Positions 35,899 to 45,569 of a stretch of 64,000 bases of DNA are shown here, in pieces (position 1 is the stretch's first letter; the number at the start of each line of letters is the position of its first letter). Location of the stretch: assembly GCF_036173105.1 (NCBI RefSeq), contig NZ_CP108053.1, forward strand, positions 2,666,001 to 2,730,000, given 5' to 3'. The DNA comes from Streptomyces sp. NBC_00287. Lineage in GTDB: Bacteria > Actinomycetota > Actinomycetes > Streptomycetales > Streptomycetaceae. Made by a program: the position numbers and the translations under genes. Under the pieces are notes generated by a model. That model was given only the letters and a program-made list of their open reading frames with translations, was not told the origin of the DNA and made no database searches.

Positions 35899-37092
35899 GT
35901 GGACCTGCTCGACATCCTGCTGTTGCTGGCGATCCTGGCCTACGCGGCGTCCGGTTACCGGCGTGGTCTGGTCGCCGGGTGCGTCTCGCTCGCCGGGTTC
36001 GTGGGCGGCGCGGTCATCGGTGTGTGGGTGCTGCCGTGGGTCATGGAGCTGGTGACGCCGGGGACGACCGCGGCGACGGTGACCGCGGTGCTGACGGTGC
36101 TGGTCCCGGCGGCGGTGGGGCACGAGCTGGCGGGGCGGCTCGCGCTGCGGTTGCGCCGGGAGCTGGACCGGGGGCCGCTGCGGGTGGCCGACGGGATCGG
36201 CGGGGCGGTGGCCAATTCGGTGGCCGTGCTGATCGTGGCCTGGGTCGCCGCGAGCGTGCTGGCCGCGTCCTCCTCGCCGCTGCTGACGTCGGCGATCCGG
36301 GACTCCCGGCTGCTGGGGACCGTGCAGGACGCGATGCCGGACACGACCCCCGGGTGGTTCTCCAACGCCACTTCCGCGCTGACCCAGGCGGGCTTCCCGC
36401 AGGTGTTCAACCCGTTCGAGAACGAGTCGACTGCCGAGGTCGCCCGGCCCACCGGCGACAGTGTCACCGCGGCCGCCACCAACGCCGCCAAGCTGAGCAC
36501 GGTCAAGATCGAGGGTGTCGCCGGCACCCAGGGCCGCGAGGGCAGCGGCTTCGTCTACGCGGCGCGGCATGTGATGACCAACGCCCATGTGGTGGCCGGT
36601 ATCGACGAGCCGAGCGTGCGGGTCGGCGGGGTGGGACAGTCGTATGCCGCACGGGTGGTGCTGTTCGACCCGGACAAGGACGTGGCGGTGCTGTACGTGC
36701 CCGAACTGAGGGCGCCGGTCCTGAAGTTCGACGACAATGCGGCGCGCGGCGACTCCGCGGTGGTCGCCGGTTATCCGCAGGACGGCGATCTCAATCTGCA
36801 GGCGGCCACCGTGGCCAACCGGGTGCGGGCGACGGGCCAGAACATCTACAACGACGAGAGCGTGACCCGCGAGATCTACTCGATCCGCTCCACCGTCCGC
36901 CCGGGCAACTCCGGCGGCCCGCTGCTGACCACCGAGGGCCGGGTGTACGGGGTGGTCTTCGCCCGCTCCACCTCCGACGACGAGACCGGCTACGTGCTGA
37001 CCGCCGCCGAGGTCGCCGGGGACGCCGGGGACGCCGAGCGGGCGGCGCAGGCGACGCGGGCGGTGGACACGGGCGAGCTGGTCACGTCGTAG
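35899..37092 (+). CDS. MarP-type membrane serine protease (CvpA domain plus trypsin-like domain)
   Basis: 397 residues. Four N-terminal transmembrane helices of CvpA type (DILLLLAILAYAASGYRRGL...) are followed by a periplasm-side chymotrypsin-fold protease: GSGFVYAARHVMTNAHVVAG (His), DPDKDVAVLYV (Asp), RPGNSGGPLL (Ser). This is the architecture of mycobacterial MarP, which processes a peptidoglycan hydrolase under acid stress. Start GTG at 35899 with AAAGG upstream; an ATG at 35875 is also in frame. Confidence 0.9.
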   Translation: MDLLDILLLLAILAYAASGYRRGLVAGCVSLAGFVGGAVIGVWVLPWVMELVTPGTTAATVTAVLTVLVPAAVGHELAGRLALRLRRELDRGPLRVADGIGGAVANSVAVLIVAWVAASVLAASSSPLLTSAIRDSRLLGTVQDAMPDTTPGWFSNATSALTQAGFPQVFNPFENESTAEVARPTGDSVTAAATNAAKLSTVKIEGVAGTQGREGSGFVYAARHVMTNAHVVAGIDEPSVRVGGVGQSYAARVVLFDPDKDVAVLYVPELRAPVLKFDDNAARGDSAVVAGYPQDGDLNLQAATVANRVRATGQNIYNDESVTREIYSIRSTVRPGNSGGPLLTTEGRVYGVVFARSTSDDETGYVLTAAEVAGDAGDAERAAQATRAVDTGELVTS

Positions 37093-37144
37093 GACGGTCC
37101 GCTCCCCGATCATGGGAGACCTCTCTGATCTCCAGGAGGTTCCC

Positions 37145-37258
37145 GTGGCCGTCTTCTTCCTGATCTCCCTGCTCGTGGCGGGCGCCGCCCTCTTCCTCGC
37201 GGTACGCCGACGTCGCGCGGCCGCCGCCTACGACCAGGTCAGAGACTGCGCCCCATGA
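37145..37258 (+). CDS. Single-pass micro-membrane protein, 37 aa
   Basis: GTG at 37145 with a perfect AGGAGG five bases upstream. The product AVFFLISLLVAGAALFLAVR plus a basic RRRRAAAAYDQVRDCAP tail is one membrane helix with an Arg cluster on the cytoplasmic side. It lies 52 bases after the MarP-type gene and overlaps the end of the convergent acetyltransferase gene. Family unknown; the ribosome site and composition make it credible. Confidence 0.6.
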   Translation: MAVFFLISLLVAGAALFLAVRRRRAAAAYDQVRDCAP

Positions 37259-37739
37259 CGACGTCGTCGACGTAGACGCCCTCCATGAAGAACTCCTCGG
37301 GCAGTACGCCCTCCACCACGAATCCCTCGGACTCGTAGAGCTTTCGGGCCGGGGTGTTGTGGCCGAGGACCCGCAGGGTCAGCCGACGGGCACCGCGGCG
37401 CCGGGCCTCCTCGACGGCCGCCCGGATCAGCGCGCGCCCGACACCCAGACCCCGCGCCTCGTCGGCGACGGCCAGCCCCTGGATCTGCCGGACATGCGCG
37501 TTCGAGGCGAGCGGAGTGGGGAAGGCAAGCCGGGTGTAGCCGACGAGACGGCCGTGCAGCTCGGCGACCAGATAGTCGTCGGGGTGGTGGCGCTCATCGA
37601 AGAAAGGGTTGTACGGCGGTTGCGGGCGCGGTGTGACCGCGTGCAGCGTCGACCAGGTGGCACGGTCGAGGCGGGCCAGCTCCTCCTCGTCGTCGGGGAG
37701 GGCGATACGTATGTGCGGCGCTGGGCGGGACTCGGACAT
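37239..37739 (-). CDS. GNAT-family N-acetyltransferase
   Basis: 166 residues. Motif A VADEARGLGVGRALIRAAVEE (acetyl-CoA pyrophosphate site Q/RxxGxG/A variant) and motif B LRVLGHNTPARKLYESEGFV are clear. Resembles ribosomal-protein-alanine or small-molecule acetyltransferases; substrate unknown. Start ATG at 37739. Confidence 0.88.
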   Translation of the reverse strand: MSESRPAPHIRIALPDDEEELARLDRATWSTLHAVTPRPQPPYNPFFDERHHPDDYLVAELHGRLVGYTRLAFPTPLASNAHVRQIQGLAVADEARGLGVGRALIRAAVEEARRRGARRLTLRVLGHNTPARKLYESEGFVVEGVLPEEFFMEGVYVDDVVMGRSL

Positions 37740-37809
37740 GGCGGCCACCTTACGACGCCGACAGGCCGAGCTGACCAGGCATTTATGACGGCGGGGACAG
37801 GATGGGATC

Positions 37810-38709
37810 ATGGAACTTTCAAGAATCGCGGTGGCCGGGGCGTCCGGGCTCATCGGCGGCGCCCTGGTGCGGTCCCTGACGGCGGACGGGTACGAGGTGG
37901 TGCGCCTGGTACGGCGCGCGCCCCGGGCCAAGGACGAGATCCGCTGGGACCCCGAGGCCCGGTTCGTCGACGCGGCCTCGCTCGCCGGATGCGACGCGGT
38001 GCTCAACTTCGCGGGGGCCAACGTGGGTTCGCGGCGCTGGACGGACGCGTACAAGACACGGATCCGGTGCAGCCGGGTGCTGGGCACAGCGGCACTCGCG
38101 GAGGCCATGGCGAGCATGGACCAGCCGCCGCGGGTCTTCGTCAACGGCAGCGCGATCGGCTACTACGGCGAGACCGGCGACCGGGTCGTCGACGAGAGCG
38201 CGCCGCACGGAGAGGGGTTTCTGCCCGAGCTGTGCGTGGAGTGGGAGGGGGCCGCGGCGCCCGCCGAACGGGCGGGTGTGCGCACGGTGTTCGTGCGCAC
38301 GGGTCTGGTGGTGGCCCGGCGCGGCGGGGCGTGGGGACGGCTGTTCCCGCTGTTCAAGGCGGGGCTCGGCGGGCGGATGGGCGACGGGCGGCAGTACTGG
38401 TCGTTCGTCTCGCTGCACGACGAGGTGGCGGCGATCCGGCATCTGATGGCGGCCGAGGGCCTGTCGGGGCCGTTCAACGTGACCGCGCCCGAGCCGGTGA
38501 CGAACCGTGAGATCACCGCGGCGATGGGGCGCGTGCTGCACCGGCCGACGCTCTTCACGGTGCCGGCGCCGGTGCTGCGGACGGTGCTCGGGGAGATGGC
38601 CGGGGATGTGCTCGGCAGTGCGCGGGTGGTGCCGAAGCGGCTGTTGGAGTCGGGGTTCAGCTTTGCGTTCCCGGACATCGAAGGGGCCGTACGGGCAGCA
38701 CTGCGATGA
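37810..38709 (+). CDS. TIGR01777-type NAD(P)-binding SDR protein (YfcH-like, DUF1731)
   Basis: 299 residues. N-terminal Rossmann motif VAGASGLIGGALVRSL, VLNFAGANVG, FVNGSAIGYYGETGD (SDR Ser/Tyr region) and a DUF1731 C-terminus (TLFTVPAPVLRTVLGEMAGD). Sugar-epimerase-like; the physiological substrate is not known for the family. Divergent from the acetyltransferase gene. Confidence 0.9.
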   Translation: MELSRIAVAGASGLIGGALVRSLTADGYEVVRLVRRAPRAKDEIRWDPEARFVDAASLAGCDAVLNFAGANVGSRRWTDAYKTRIRCSRVLGTAALAEAMASMDQPPRVFVNGSAIGYYGETGDRVVDESAPHGEGFLPELCVEWEGAAAPAERAGVRTVFVRTGLVVARRGGAWGRLFPLFKAGLGGRMGDGRQYWSFVSLHDEVAAIRHLMAAEGLSGPFNVTAPEPVTNREITAAMGRVLHRPTLFTVPAPVLRTVLGEMAGDVLGSARVVPKRLLESGFSFAFPDIEGAVRAALR

Positions 38710-38877
38710 CGTACGACCAACCTCCTGTCCGTATGCGACCGTTGTGCGACCGTGCCCTGTCGATGCGCGACTTCCCCTGACCGATCACGGCCCTAACCTC
38801 GACCCGAACTCGGGTATCCCCGGAGCCTGTTGGGGGCATGACGTCTCCACCGGCCGCGCAACCTCGAGGAGGGGCAC

Positions 38878-40221
38878 GTGCTTGAGCCCGCGTACCAGGC
38901 GGACGTCGTCGTGGTGGGAGCCGGGATCGCCGGCCTCGCGGCGGCGCATCGGCTGACCAGCGCAGGAGTGACCACCGCCGTTCTGGAGGCCGCCCATGAC
39001 GTGGGCGGCCGTATGTCGACCGAGAAGGTCGACGGCTTCCGGCTCGACCGCATCGGGCAGCTGATGTCCACGTCGTATCCCGAACTGCGACTGACCCCGG
39101 GACTCGACGCGCTCGCCCTGAGCACCTTCGCTCCGGGGGTCCTGCTGCACAGCGACGGACGACACCATCGCGTGGGCGCTCCGGCGCCTCAGGGTGGCGC
39201 AAGGGGCGCACTCCACGCGGCGCGCGCCCTGGCGAGCGCCCCCCGGCCCGCCTCGGCGCCGCGCGCGCCGCTGGGCACGGCGGTCGACCAGGCGCGACTC
39301 GCCGCCGCGCTGGCCCGTCTCGCGGGCACGCCCGTCGAACGCCTGCTGGCCCGCCCGGAGTCGACGGCCAGTCGGTCGCTGACGACCCGCGGTCTTCCGG
39401 CCCGCACGGCCGACGGCTTCCTACGGCCGCTGCTGTCGGCCCTGCTGTGCGATCCGGAGCTGACGGCCTCCAGCCGATGCGCGGATCTGGCGCTGCACTC
39501 CTTCGCCAGCGGGCGGCTCTGTGTGCCGGAGGGGGGCGCGGAGGCGCTGCCGCATCTGCTCGCGCGCTCGCTGCCCGCGGGGACCGTGCACACGGGGGTG
39601 CGGGTCACCTCGGTCTCCACGACCTCGGTGACCACGGCGGAGCACGGCGTGTTCCGCTGCCGCGCGGTTCTGTTGGCCACGGGCGCCCGCACCGCCGCCG
39701 AACTGCTGCCCGGCCTGCGGGTCCCGGACTTCCACCCGGTGACGGTCGTCCACCACACGACGGACGAGCCGCCGACGACCGGCGCCGCACTGCTCCTGGA
39801 CGCCGACAGGGGCGGCCCGGTCGCGCACACGGCGGTGGTGAGCGCGGTGGACCCGACGCGGGCGCCCGCGGGCCGGGCCCTGGTGTCGTCGACGATCCTG
39901 GGCACACCCCCGGCCGACCTCGATACGGCGGTCCGCACCCACCTCGCGCGCCTGTACGGCACACCCACAGCACGCTGGGAAACACTGGCGGTGCACCACA
40001 CCCCCGACGCGGTCCCGTCCATGCGCCCCCCGCACGACCCCCACCGCCCGGTACGCCTCCTGGCAGGCCTGTACGTCTGCGGCGACCACCGCGACACCAG
40101 CACCGTCCAGGGCGCCCTGCACTCGGCCCACCGCGCGGCCCGCTCCCTCCTGACGGACCTGGGAGCGGCGGGCTCACTGCACAGGGCGGAGCCGGTGGCT
40201 ACGGAGGCGAGGGCGGCGTAG
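38878..40221 (+). CDS. FAD-dependent oxidoreductase (amine-oxidase/phytoene-desaturase-like)
   Basis: 447 residues. N-terminal FAD motif VVVVGAGIAGLAAAHRL and the following VLEAAHDVGGRMST; the C-terminal FAD-contact stretch is GLYVCGDHRDTSTVQGALHS. Start GTG at 38878 with GAGGAGG upstream. Substrate unknown. Codon use and base composition match neighbours. Confidence 0.86.
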   Translation: MLEPAYQADVVVVGAGIAGLAAAHRLTSAGVTTAVLEAAHDVGGRMSTEKVDGFRLDRIGQLMSTSYPELRLTPGLDALALSTFAPGVLLHSDGRHHRVGAPAPQGGARGALHAARALASAPRPASAPRAPLGTAVDQARLAAALARLAGTPVERLLARPESTASRSLTTRGLPARTADGFLRPLLSALLCDPELTASSRCADLALHSFASGRLCVPEGGAEALPHLLARSLPAGTVHTGVRVTSVSTTSVTTAEHGVFRCRAVLLATGARTAAELLPGLRVPDFHPVTVVHHTTDEPPTTGAALLLDADRGGPVAHTAVVSAVDPTRAPAGRALVSSTILGTPPADLDTAVRTHLARLYGTPTARWETLAVHHTPDAVPSMRPPHDPHRPVRLLAGLYVCGDHRDTSTVQGALHSAHRAARSLLTDLGAAGSLHRAEPVATEARAA

Positions 40222-40266
40222 CGGCGCTCGGTTCGGCACCGCCACGCCGGCGGTGCCGGACCCCCC

Positions 40267-41706
40267 TCAGCCCAGTACCGCCGCCACCTTGTCCCGATAA
40301 CCCCTCACCGGCGCCGCGTCCTTGTACGGCTCCAGCCTGCGTTCGAAGTCCCTGATGTACTCCAGGGCCCTCACCGAGCGCATCTCAGCCGCCTGGCCCG
40401 CGGCCTCCGCACCCAAGGCGCAGGCCTGGTCCAGTTCGCCCAGGCCCAGGCGGGCGGAGGCGAGCACTACTCGGCAGAAGAGGCGGCTGCGGGCGAAGGC
40501 GGGGGCCCGGAGTTGGAGGGAACGCTCGGCGTGCTGCACTGCCGCCCGGAACTGTTGCAGGTCCCGGTGGCAGTGGCCGAACTCGTCCGCCAGTTGCGCC
40601 TCGTCGAAGAAGCGTGCCCAGTGCGGGACCTCGTCGCCGGGCCGGGCTGCCTCCAGGGCGCGCTCGGCGCGGACCAGGGACGCCGTGCACGCCCGTACCT
40701 CCCCCAGCACCCCGTGCCCGCGTGCCTCGGCCGAGTGCAGCAGCGCCTGGACGGTGGGCGGGGCGGTGGTCCCGACGCCCTGCTGGGCCACCCGGGCCAG
40801 CTGCACCGCCTCCCGCCCGTGCCCGAGATAGACGGCCTGCCGGCTCATGGTGACCAGCACATACGAGCCGTACGCCCGGTCCCCTGCCGCCTGTGCCAGC
40901 CGCAGCGACTGGACGTAGTACCGCTGCGCGAGACCGTGCGCTGCGATGTCGTACGAGGTCCAGCCCGCGAGGCGGGTCAGGTCGGCGGCCGCGGCGAACA
41001 GACGGCGGCCGGTCTGCTCGCCGTAGGTGCCGCGCAGCATCGGCTCGCACTCGTGCTCCAGGTAGCGCACGAGGGCCTGGCGGGCATGGCCGCCGCCGTA
41101 CATGTTGTCGAGGGTGCGGAAGAGCTCGCCGACCGAGCGGAGGGCGTTGATATCGCCCCCGGTGACCTTCTGGCCGGGGCCGCGCTCGGCCTGGCCGCGC
41201 TGGCGGGGTACCGAAGGGCGGTTCTGCACCGGCACCCGCACCGGCCCCTCGCCGTGCGCGACCTTGTCGTCGGCCCGGCCGATCAGCCAGTCCCGGCTGG
41301 GCACCACCAGCCCGGCCGGGGTGAACGCGATCTTGCGCAGTTCGGCGTGGCTGCCGGAGTCCTTGCGCCACAGACCGCTGACGATGTCCACGGCCTCCTC
41401 GGGGGTCGCGGCGAACTCCAGGCCCGCGTAGACGGGGGCGCAGGCGTCCAGACCGAGGTCCTGGGCGGTGAGCCGGCGGCCGAGGCGGCGGGTGAAGACC
41501 TCGGCGATGAGGGCGGGGGTGGTGCCGCGCGGCTGCTGTCCGCGCAGCCACCGGGTCACGGACGTCTTGTCGTATCTCAGGTCCAGCCCGTGTTCGAGTC
41601 CGAGCTGGTCCACGCGACGAGCGAGACCCGCGTTGGAGAACCCCGCTTCTGCGATGAGCGCGGCGAGCTGGCGGTTGGGAGTGCGCTGCGCGGGTCGTTC
41701 CGTCAT
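40267..41706 (-). CDS. NsdA-like regulator (HTH plus TPR)
   Basis: 479 residues. An N-terminal Xre-like helix-turn-helix (RQLAALIAEAGFSNAGLARR ... TSVTRWLRGQQ), then a long all-helical region with TPR-like character and no enzyme motif. The form resembles the streptomycete NsdA family that influences sporulation and antibiotic output. The start at 41706 is chosen over an upstream frame because ERPAQRTPNRQLAALIAEAG is the natural N-terminus. Divergent from lipB. Confidence 0.72.
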   Translation of the reverse strand: MTERPAQRTPNRQLAALIAEAGFSNAGLARRVDQLGLEHGLDLRYDKTSVTRWLRGQQPRGTTPALIAEVFTRRLGRRLTAQDLGLDACAPVYAGLEFAATPEEAVDIVSGLWRKDSGSHAELRKIAFTPAGLVVPSRDWLIGRADDKVAHGEGPVRVPVQNRPSVPRQRGQAERGPGQKVTGGDINALRSVGELFRTLDNMYGGGHARQALVRYLEHECEPMLRGTYGEQTGRRLFAAAADLTRLAGWTSYDIAAHGLAQRYYVQSLRLAQAAGDRAYGSYVLVTMSRQAVYLGHGREAVQLARVAQQGVGTTAPPTVQALLHSAEARGHGVLGEVRACTASLVRAERALEAARPGDEVPHWARFFDEAQLADEFGHCHRDLQQFRAAVQHAERSLQLRAPAFARSRLFCRVVLASARLGLGELDQACALGAEAAGQAAEMRSVRALEYIRDFERRLEPYKDAAPVRGYRDKVAAVLG

Positions 41707-41895
41707 CTGCGGTGCGGTCTCCTGCCTTCCAGGCCTTTGACTTGCCCGGATTGCCTGTGAGCAGCCCTTATGGCCTCTGTGAACGGCGCGAATGTAGCGG
41801 AGAGTGAGCAGGTGATCGCACACTTCCCCACCCGTTCATCCGATCGTGTGAGGATTGGCCCCAGGGCTGACGCTCGACCGGCAGTCGTACAGTGG

Positions 41896-41920
41896 CGTAG
41901 GCACCATTCGTGCCTTACGA
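41896..41920. promoter_or_regulatory. Inverted repeat in the lipB leader
   Basis: CGTAGGCAC-CATTC-GTGCCTTACG pairs except for one bulged base, 20 bases before the lipB start. It may be an operator or a leader hairpin. Confidence 0.4.
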
Positions 41921-41940
41921 CGTCCAGGGAGGCGCTTGCC

Positions 41941-42738
41941 GTGAGTGAGTTGCGGTTCGTCCGTTTGGGGTTCGGCGCTGATGCCGTCGAGTACCAGGAG
42001 GCCTGGGACGAGCAGCGCCGGGTGCACGCGGCGCGGTTCGCCGACGAGGTCCCCGACACCGTGCTGCTCCTCGAACACCCGCCGGTGTATACGGCCGGAC
42101 GCCGCACCGCGGACAACGAGCGCCCACTCGACGGCACCCCCGTCATCGACGTGGACCGCGGCGGCAAGATCACCTGGCACGGCCCGGGCCAGCTGGTCGG
42201 CTACCCGATCCAGAAGCTCCCGCGTCCGGTGGACGTCGTGGCGCATGTACGGCGCCTCGAAGACGCCCTGATCCGCACCTGCGCGGAGTTCGGCCTGGAG
42301 ACCACCCGGGTCGAGGGCCGCAGCGGAGTCTGGGTGCTCGGCGACCCGGTCGAGCAGCGCCCCGCCATCGGCGGCCTGTCCCTCGACTTCGACCCCCGTC
42401 TGCAGGACGAGGAGTTCGACGCCCGTCTGAACGGCCCCGAGTACGCCCCGTCCAACGCGGGCCAGCGCCGCGAGGACCGCAAGATCGCCGCGATCGGCAT
42501 CCGGGTCGCCAAGGGCGTCACGATGCACGGCTTCGCGCTGAACGTGAACCCCGACAACAAGTGGTTCGACCGCATCATCCCCTGCGGCATCCGCGACGCG
42601 GGCGTCGCCTCCCTCGCCACCGAGCTCGGCCGGGACGTGACGATCGACGAGGTGCTGCCGGTCATCGAGCGGCACTTGAGGGAGGTACTGGAGAACGCGG
42701 AACTGAAGCCGCGGGAGATCGAGAAGGCGGCCGTCTGA
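41941..42738 (+). CDS. lipB: Octanoyl-ACP:protein N-octanoyltransferase
   Basis: 265 residues. LipB transfers octanoate from ACP to lipoyl domains. Family marks: [32 protein letters not shown], and the catalytic Lys and Cys in [13 protein letters not shown] and [12 protein letters not shown]. Start GTG at 41941 ([11 protein letters not shown]), preceded by GGAGG. lipA follows after 106 bases. Together they supply lipoyl groups to the E2 encoded at 18837. Confidence 0.95.
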   Translation: MSELRFVRLGFGADAVEYQEAWDEQRRVHAARFADEVPDTVLLLEHPPVYTAGRRTADNERPLDGTPVIDVDRGGKITWHGPGQLVGYPIQKLPRPVDVVAHVRRLEDALIRTCAEFGLETTRVEGRSGVWVLGDPVEQRPAIGGLSLDFDPRLQDEEFDARLNGPEYAPSNAGQRREDRKIAAIGIRVAKGVTMHGFALNVNPDNKWFDRIIPCGIRDAGVASLATELGRDVTIDEVLPVIERHLREVLENAELKPREIEKAAV

Positions 42739-42844
42739 CGCCGGGAATCAGCCCTGCGGCCATGGGGTTGGCCTCACGGCAGGGCTGAGTAAACACGGGC
42801 GTACCCTGGTGTACGCCGAAGAATCGAAGCTACAGGGAGCCGAT

Positions 42845-43810
42845 GTGTCCGCAGTCACACCCGACGGACGCAAGATGCTGCGCCTTGAGGTCCGGAACGC
42901 CCAGACCCCCATCGAGCGCAAGCCCGAGTGGATCAAGACCCGGGCGAAAATGGGTCCCGAGTACACGAAGATGCAGAACCTCGTGAAGAGCGAGGGGCTG
43001 CACACGGTGTGCCAGGAAGCCGGTTGTCCCAACATCTACGAGTGCTGGGAGGACCGCGAGGCGACCTTCCTCATCGGCGGCGACCAGTGCACCCGGCGCT
43101 GCGACTTCTGCCAGATCGACACCGGCAAGCCCGAGGCGCTGGACCGCGACGAGCCGCGCCGCGTCGGCGAGTCCGTGGTCACCATGGACCTGAACTACGC
43201 CACCATCACCGGCGTCGCCCGCGACGACCTGGAGGACGGCGGCGCCTGGCTGTACGCCGAGACGGTCCGCCAGATCCATCAGCAGACCGCCGGCCGTGAG
43301 GCAGGCCGCACCAAGGTCGAGCTGCTGGCCCCCGACTTCAACGCCGTCCCGGAGCTGCTCCAGCAGGTCTTCGAGTCCCGGCCCGAGGTCTTCGCGCACA
43401 ACGTCGAGACGGTCCCCCGGATCTTCAAGCGCATCCGCCCGGGCTTCCGCTACGAGCGTTCGCTGAAGGTCATCACCGAGGCCCGTGACTTCGGTCTGGT
43501 CACCAAGTCGAATCTGATCCTCGGCATGGGCGAGACCCGTGAGGAGGTCAGCGAGGCGCTGCGCCAGCTGCACGAGGCGGGCTGCGAGCTGATCACCATC
43601 ACGCAGTACCTGCGCCCCTCCGTGCGCCACCACCCGGTGGAGCGCTGGGTCAAGCCGAACGAGTTCGTGGAGCTGAAGGAGGAGGCCGAGCAGATCGGCT
43701 TCTCCGGTGTGATGTCGGGCCCGCTGGTCCGCTCCTCCTACCGCGCCGGCCGGCTGTACCAGATGGCCGTCGAGAAGCGTGGTTCTTACGTCGCCTCGCA
43801 GGCCGTCTGA
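42845..43810 (+). CDS. lipA: Lipoyl synthase (radical SAM)
   Basis: 321 residues. Auxiliary cluster Cys motif [12 protein letters not shown] and radical-SAM motif [10 protein letters not shown] (CxxxCxxC), plus the C-terminal conserved RSSYRAG that contributes a Ser ligand. Inserts two sulfurs into octanoyl groups. GTG at 42845 gives the usual [15 protein letters not shown] start. Confidence 0.97.
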   Translation: MSAVTPDGRKMLRLEVRNAQTPIERKPEWIKTRAKMGPEYTKMQNLVKSEGLHTVCQEAGCPNIYECWEDREATFLIGGDQCTRRCDFCQIDTGKPEALDRDEPRRVGESVVTMDLNYATITGVARDDLEDGGAWLYAETVRQIHQQTAGREAGRTKVELLAPDFNAVPELLQQVFESRPEVFAHNVETVPRIFKRIRPGFRYERSLKVITEARDFGLVTKSNLILGMGETREEVSEALRQLHEAGCELITITQYLRPSVRHHPVERWVKPNEFVELKEEAEQIGFSGVMSGPLVRSSYRAGRLYQMAVEKRGSYVASQAV

Positions 43811-44057
43811 TGGCACGGAGTGCCACCGGGCGCGTGTGAAACTGCGCACAAGCAACTACCGCTCGGTAAAGGCCAATTGACGCGGTCCTGGGCGTCCCCG
43901 CAGATGGGCACGTCGTCAGGGCCGCGTCAACGTTTTCGTGCTCCCTATCAAGGCTTCATTGGCGTTTGACCGGTCGGTCACGCCCTGGTAACACCAATCA
44001 GTGACGCTGGACTCACACCACGTACACCCGAAGCCGCTCCGAGGGGGGACCTCCACC

Positions 44058-44258
44058 ATGCAGGCCGCGCCGGTACGCGCCACCGCCATTCCGTCCTTCA
44101 CCACTGCACTCCGTGCCGTCGAATCGCTGCTCATGAGCAGCGGCCAGCGCACCGCCCGCCGCAATGCCTGGACGTCCGTCCTCGAGGACCGCCGCCGGGC
44201 CAAGGACCGTGTCGAGGCCCAGCAGGTGCTGGAGCGGGCGCACGCCCCCCGTCTCTGA
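44058..44258 (+). CDS. Small conserved hypothetical protein, 66 aa
   Basis: Basic 66-residue protein starting MQAAPVRATAIPSFTTALRA with a likely amphipathic helix (RRRAKDRVEAQQVLERAH). GAGGGGGG lies well placed before the ATG at 44058. No domain known. It sits between lipA and the DUF4191 gene. Confidence 0.65.
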   Translation: MQAAPVRATAIPSFTTALRAVESLLMSSGQRTARRNAWTSVLEDRRRAKDRVEAQQVLERAHAPRL

Positions 44259-44338
44259 CCGCGAGGGACCACCGGTGGACCGCCGAGGGACCGGCACTGC
44301 CGTCGTCGGCGCTCGCGGGGCCACGTAGACTTCGTCCC

Positions 44339-45040
44339 ATGGCGAGAAGTGACAGCGCGGCAGATGCCGCTAACCCCGGGCGTCTGAAGCAGATCGCCCT
44401 GACGTACAAGATGACCCGCAGGGCCGACAAGACGATCGGCTTGGTGCTTGCGGGGGTCTTCCTCCTCATCCTCGGTGTCTTTCTCGCGATCGGCTTCCTG
44501 ATCGGTCACCCGATCTACCTCGGCATCCTGGGTGTGCTGCTCGCCTTCCTGGGCACGGCGATCGTGTTCGGGCGGCGGGCCGAGCGGGCCGCCTTCGGGC
44601 AGATGGAGGGCCAGCCGGGCGCGGCCGCGGCCGTACTGGACAACATCGGCCGGGGCTGGACGACCACCCCCGCGGTGGCGATGAACCGCAGCCAGGACGT
44701 GGTGCACCGGGCGGTCGGCAAGGCCGGCATCGTGCTGGTCGCCGAGGGCAACCCGAACCGGGTGAAGAGCCTGCTGGCCGCCGAGAAGAAGAAGATGAAC
44801 CGCATCGTCGCGGACGTGCCGGTGCACGATCTGATGGTGGGCACGGGCGAGGGCCAGGTCGAGCTGAAGAAGCTGCGTACGACGATGCTCAAGCTCCCGC
44901 GAGTGCTCTCCGGTCCCCAGGTCACCGCGACCAACGACCGGCTGAAGGCCATGGGCGACCTGATGAGCAACATGCCGCTGCCGAAGGGGCCGATGCCCAA
45001 GGGCATGAAGCTCCCCAAGGGCGGCCCGAAGGCCCGCTGA
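44339..45040 (+). CDS. DUF4191 membrane protein
   Basis: 233 residues. Two adjacent transmembrane helices (IGLVLAGVFLLILGVFLAI and IYLGILGVLLAFLGTAIVFG) after a basic N-terminus; the remainder is a cytosolic domain ending in a Lys/Pro-rich tail (LPKGPMPKGMKLPKGG). Matches DUF4191, which I recall as common near lipA in streptomycetes. Function unknown. Confidence 0.88.
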   Translation: MARSDSAADAANPGRLKQIALTYKMTRRADKTIGLVLAGVFLLILGVFLAIGFLIGHPIYLGILGVLLAFLGTAIVFGRRAERAAFGQMEGQPGAAAAVLDNIGRGWTTTPAVAMNRSQDVVHRAVGKAGIVLVAEGNPNRVKSLLAAEKKKMNRIVADVPVHDLMVGTGEGQVELKKLRTTMLKLPRVLSGPQVTATNDRLKAMGDLMSNMPLPKGPMPKGMKLPKGGPKAR

Positions 45041-45058
45041 GCCTCAGGCCCGCATCGC

Positions 45059-45562
45059 TCAGGCCAGCGTCCTGAAGGACCGGTCGTAATAGTCCATCGG
45101 GGAGCCTTCCCCCAGCCGTACACCCGTCACCCGGCCGATCAGGACCGTATGGTCCCCGGCCGGGTGACGTGCGTGTGCCACACAGTCCAGCTCGGACAGG
45201 GCCCGCTCGACCGTCGGCAGTCCGCCGGGGCCGATCCGCAGCCCGCCGGAGGCGAACTTGTCGGCGCCCTTGGTCGCGAAGCGCTCCGCGAGCGAGCGGT
45301 GGACCGGGGAGAGCACGCTGACCGCGAAGCGGTCGCAGCGGGCGAACGACGTCGCCGAGTCGGCGGAGTTCGCCAGACACACCAGGACCATCGGCGGCTC
45401 CAGTGACACGGAGCAGAACGAGCTGGCGGTGAAGCCACGGGGGGTGCCGTCCTGGCACCGGGTGGTCACCACCACGACACCCGAGGGGAAGCGGCCCATC
45501 GCGACCCGGAACTCCTCGGGCGCCACGGCCGCGTCCGGTATCTCTGTGTCCTGGTCCATCAT
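45059..45562 (-). CDS. Flavin reductase family protein
   Basis: 167 residues. FMN-reductase-like split-barrel with FPSGVVVVTTRCQDGTPRGF, TASSFCSVSLEPPMVLVCLA and AGDHTVLIGRV, the standard two-component monooxygenase reductase pattern. It should supply reduced flavin to an oxygenase. Its expected partner is the truncated gene directly upstream (45570-46292), which ends seven bases before this start. No clear Shine-Dalgarno sequence, consistent with coupling. Confidence 0.88.
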   Translation of the reverse strand: MMDQDTEIPDAAVAPEEFRVAMGRFPSGVVVVTTRCQDGTPRGFTASSFCSVSLEPPMVLVCLANSADSATSFARCDRFAVSVLSPVHRSLAERFATKGADKFASGGLRIGPGGLPTVERALSELDCVAHARHPAGDHTVLIGRVTGVRLGEGSPMDYYDRSFRTLA

Positions 45563-45569
45563 GACGTGA

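Noticed and set aside
35670..37163. 497-residue plus-strand frame
   Set aside because: Out-of-frame shadow of the MarP-type protease with Arg/Gly-rich nonsense.
43811..43825. Short TGGCAC/GTGCCA hairpin after lipA
   Set aside because: Stem of six with a three-base loop and no supporting context; too weak to call a terminator.
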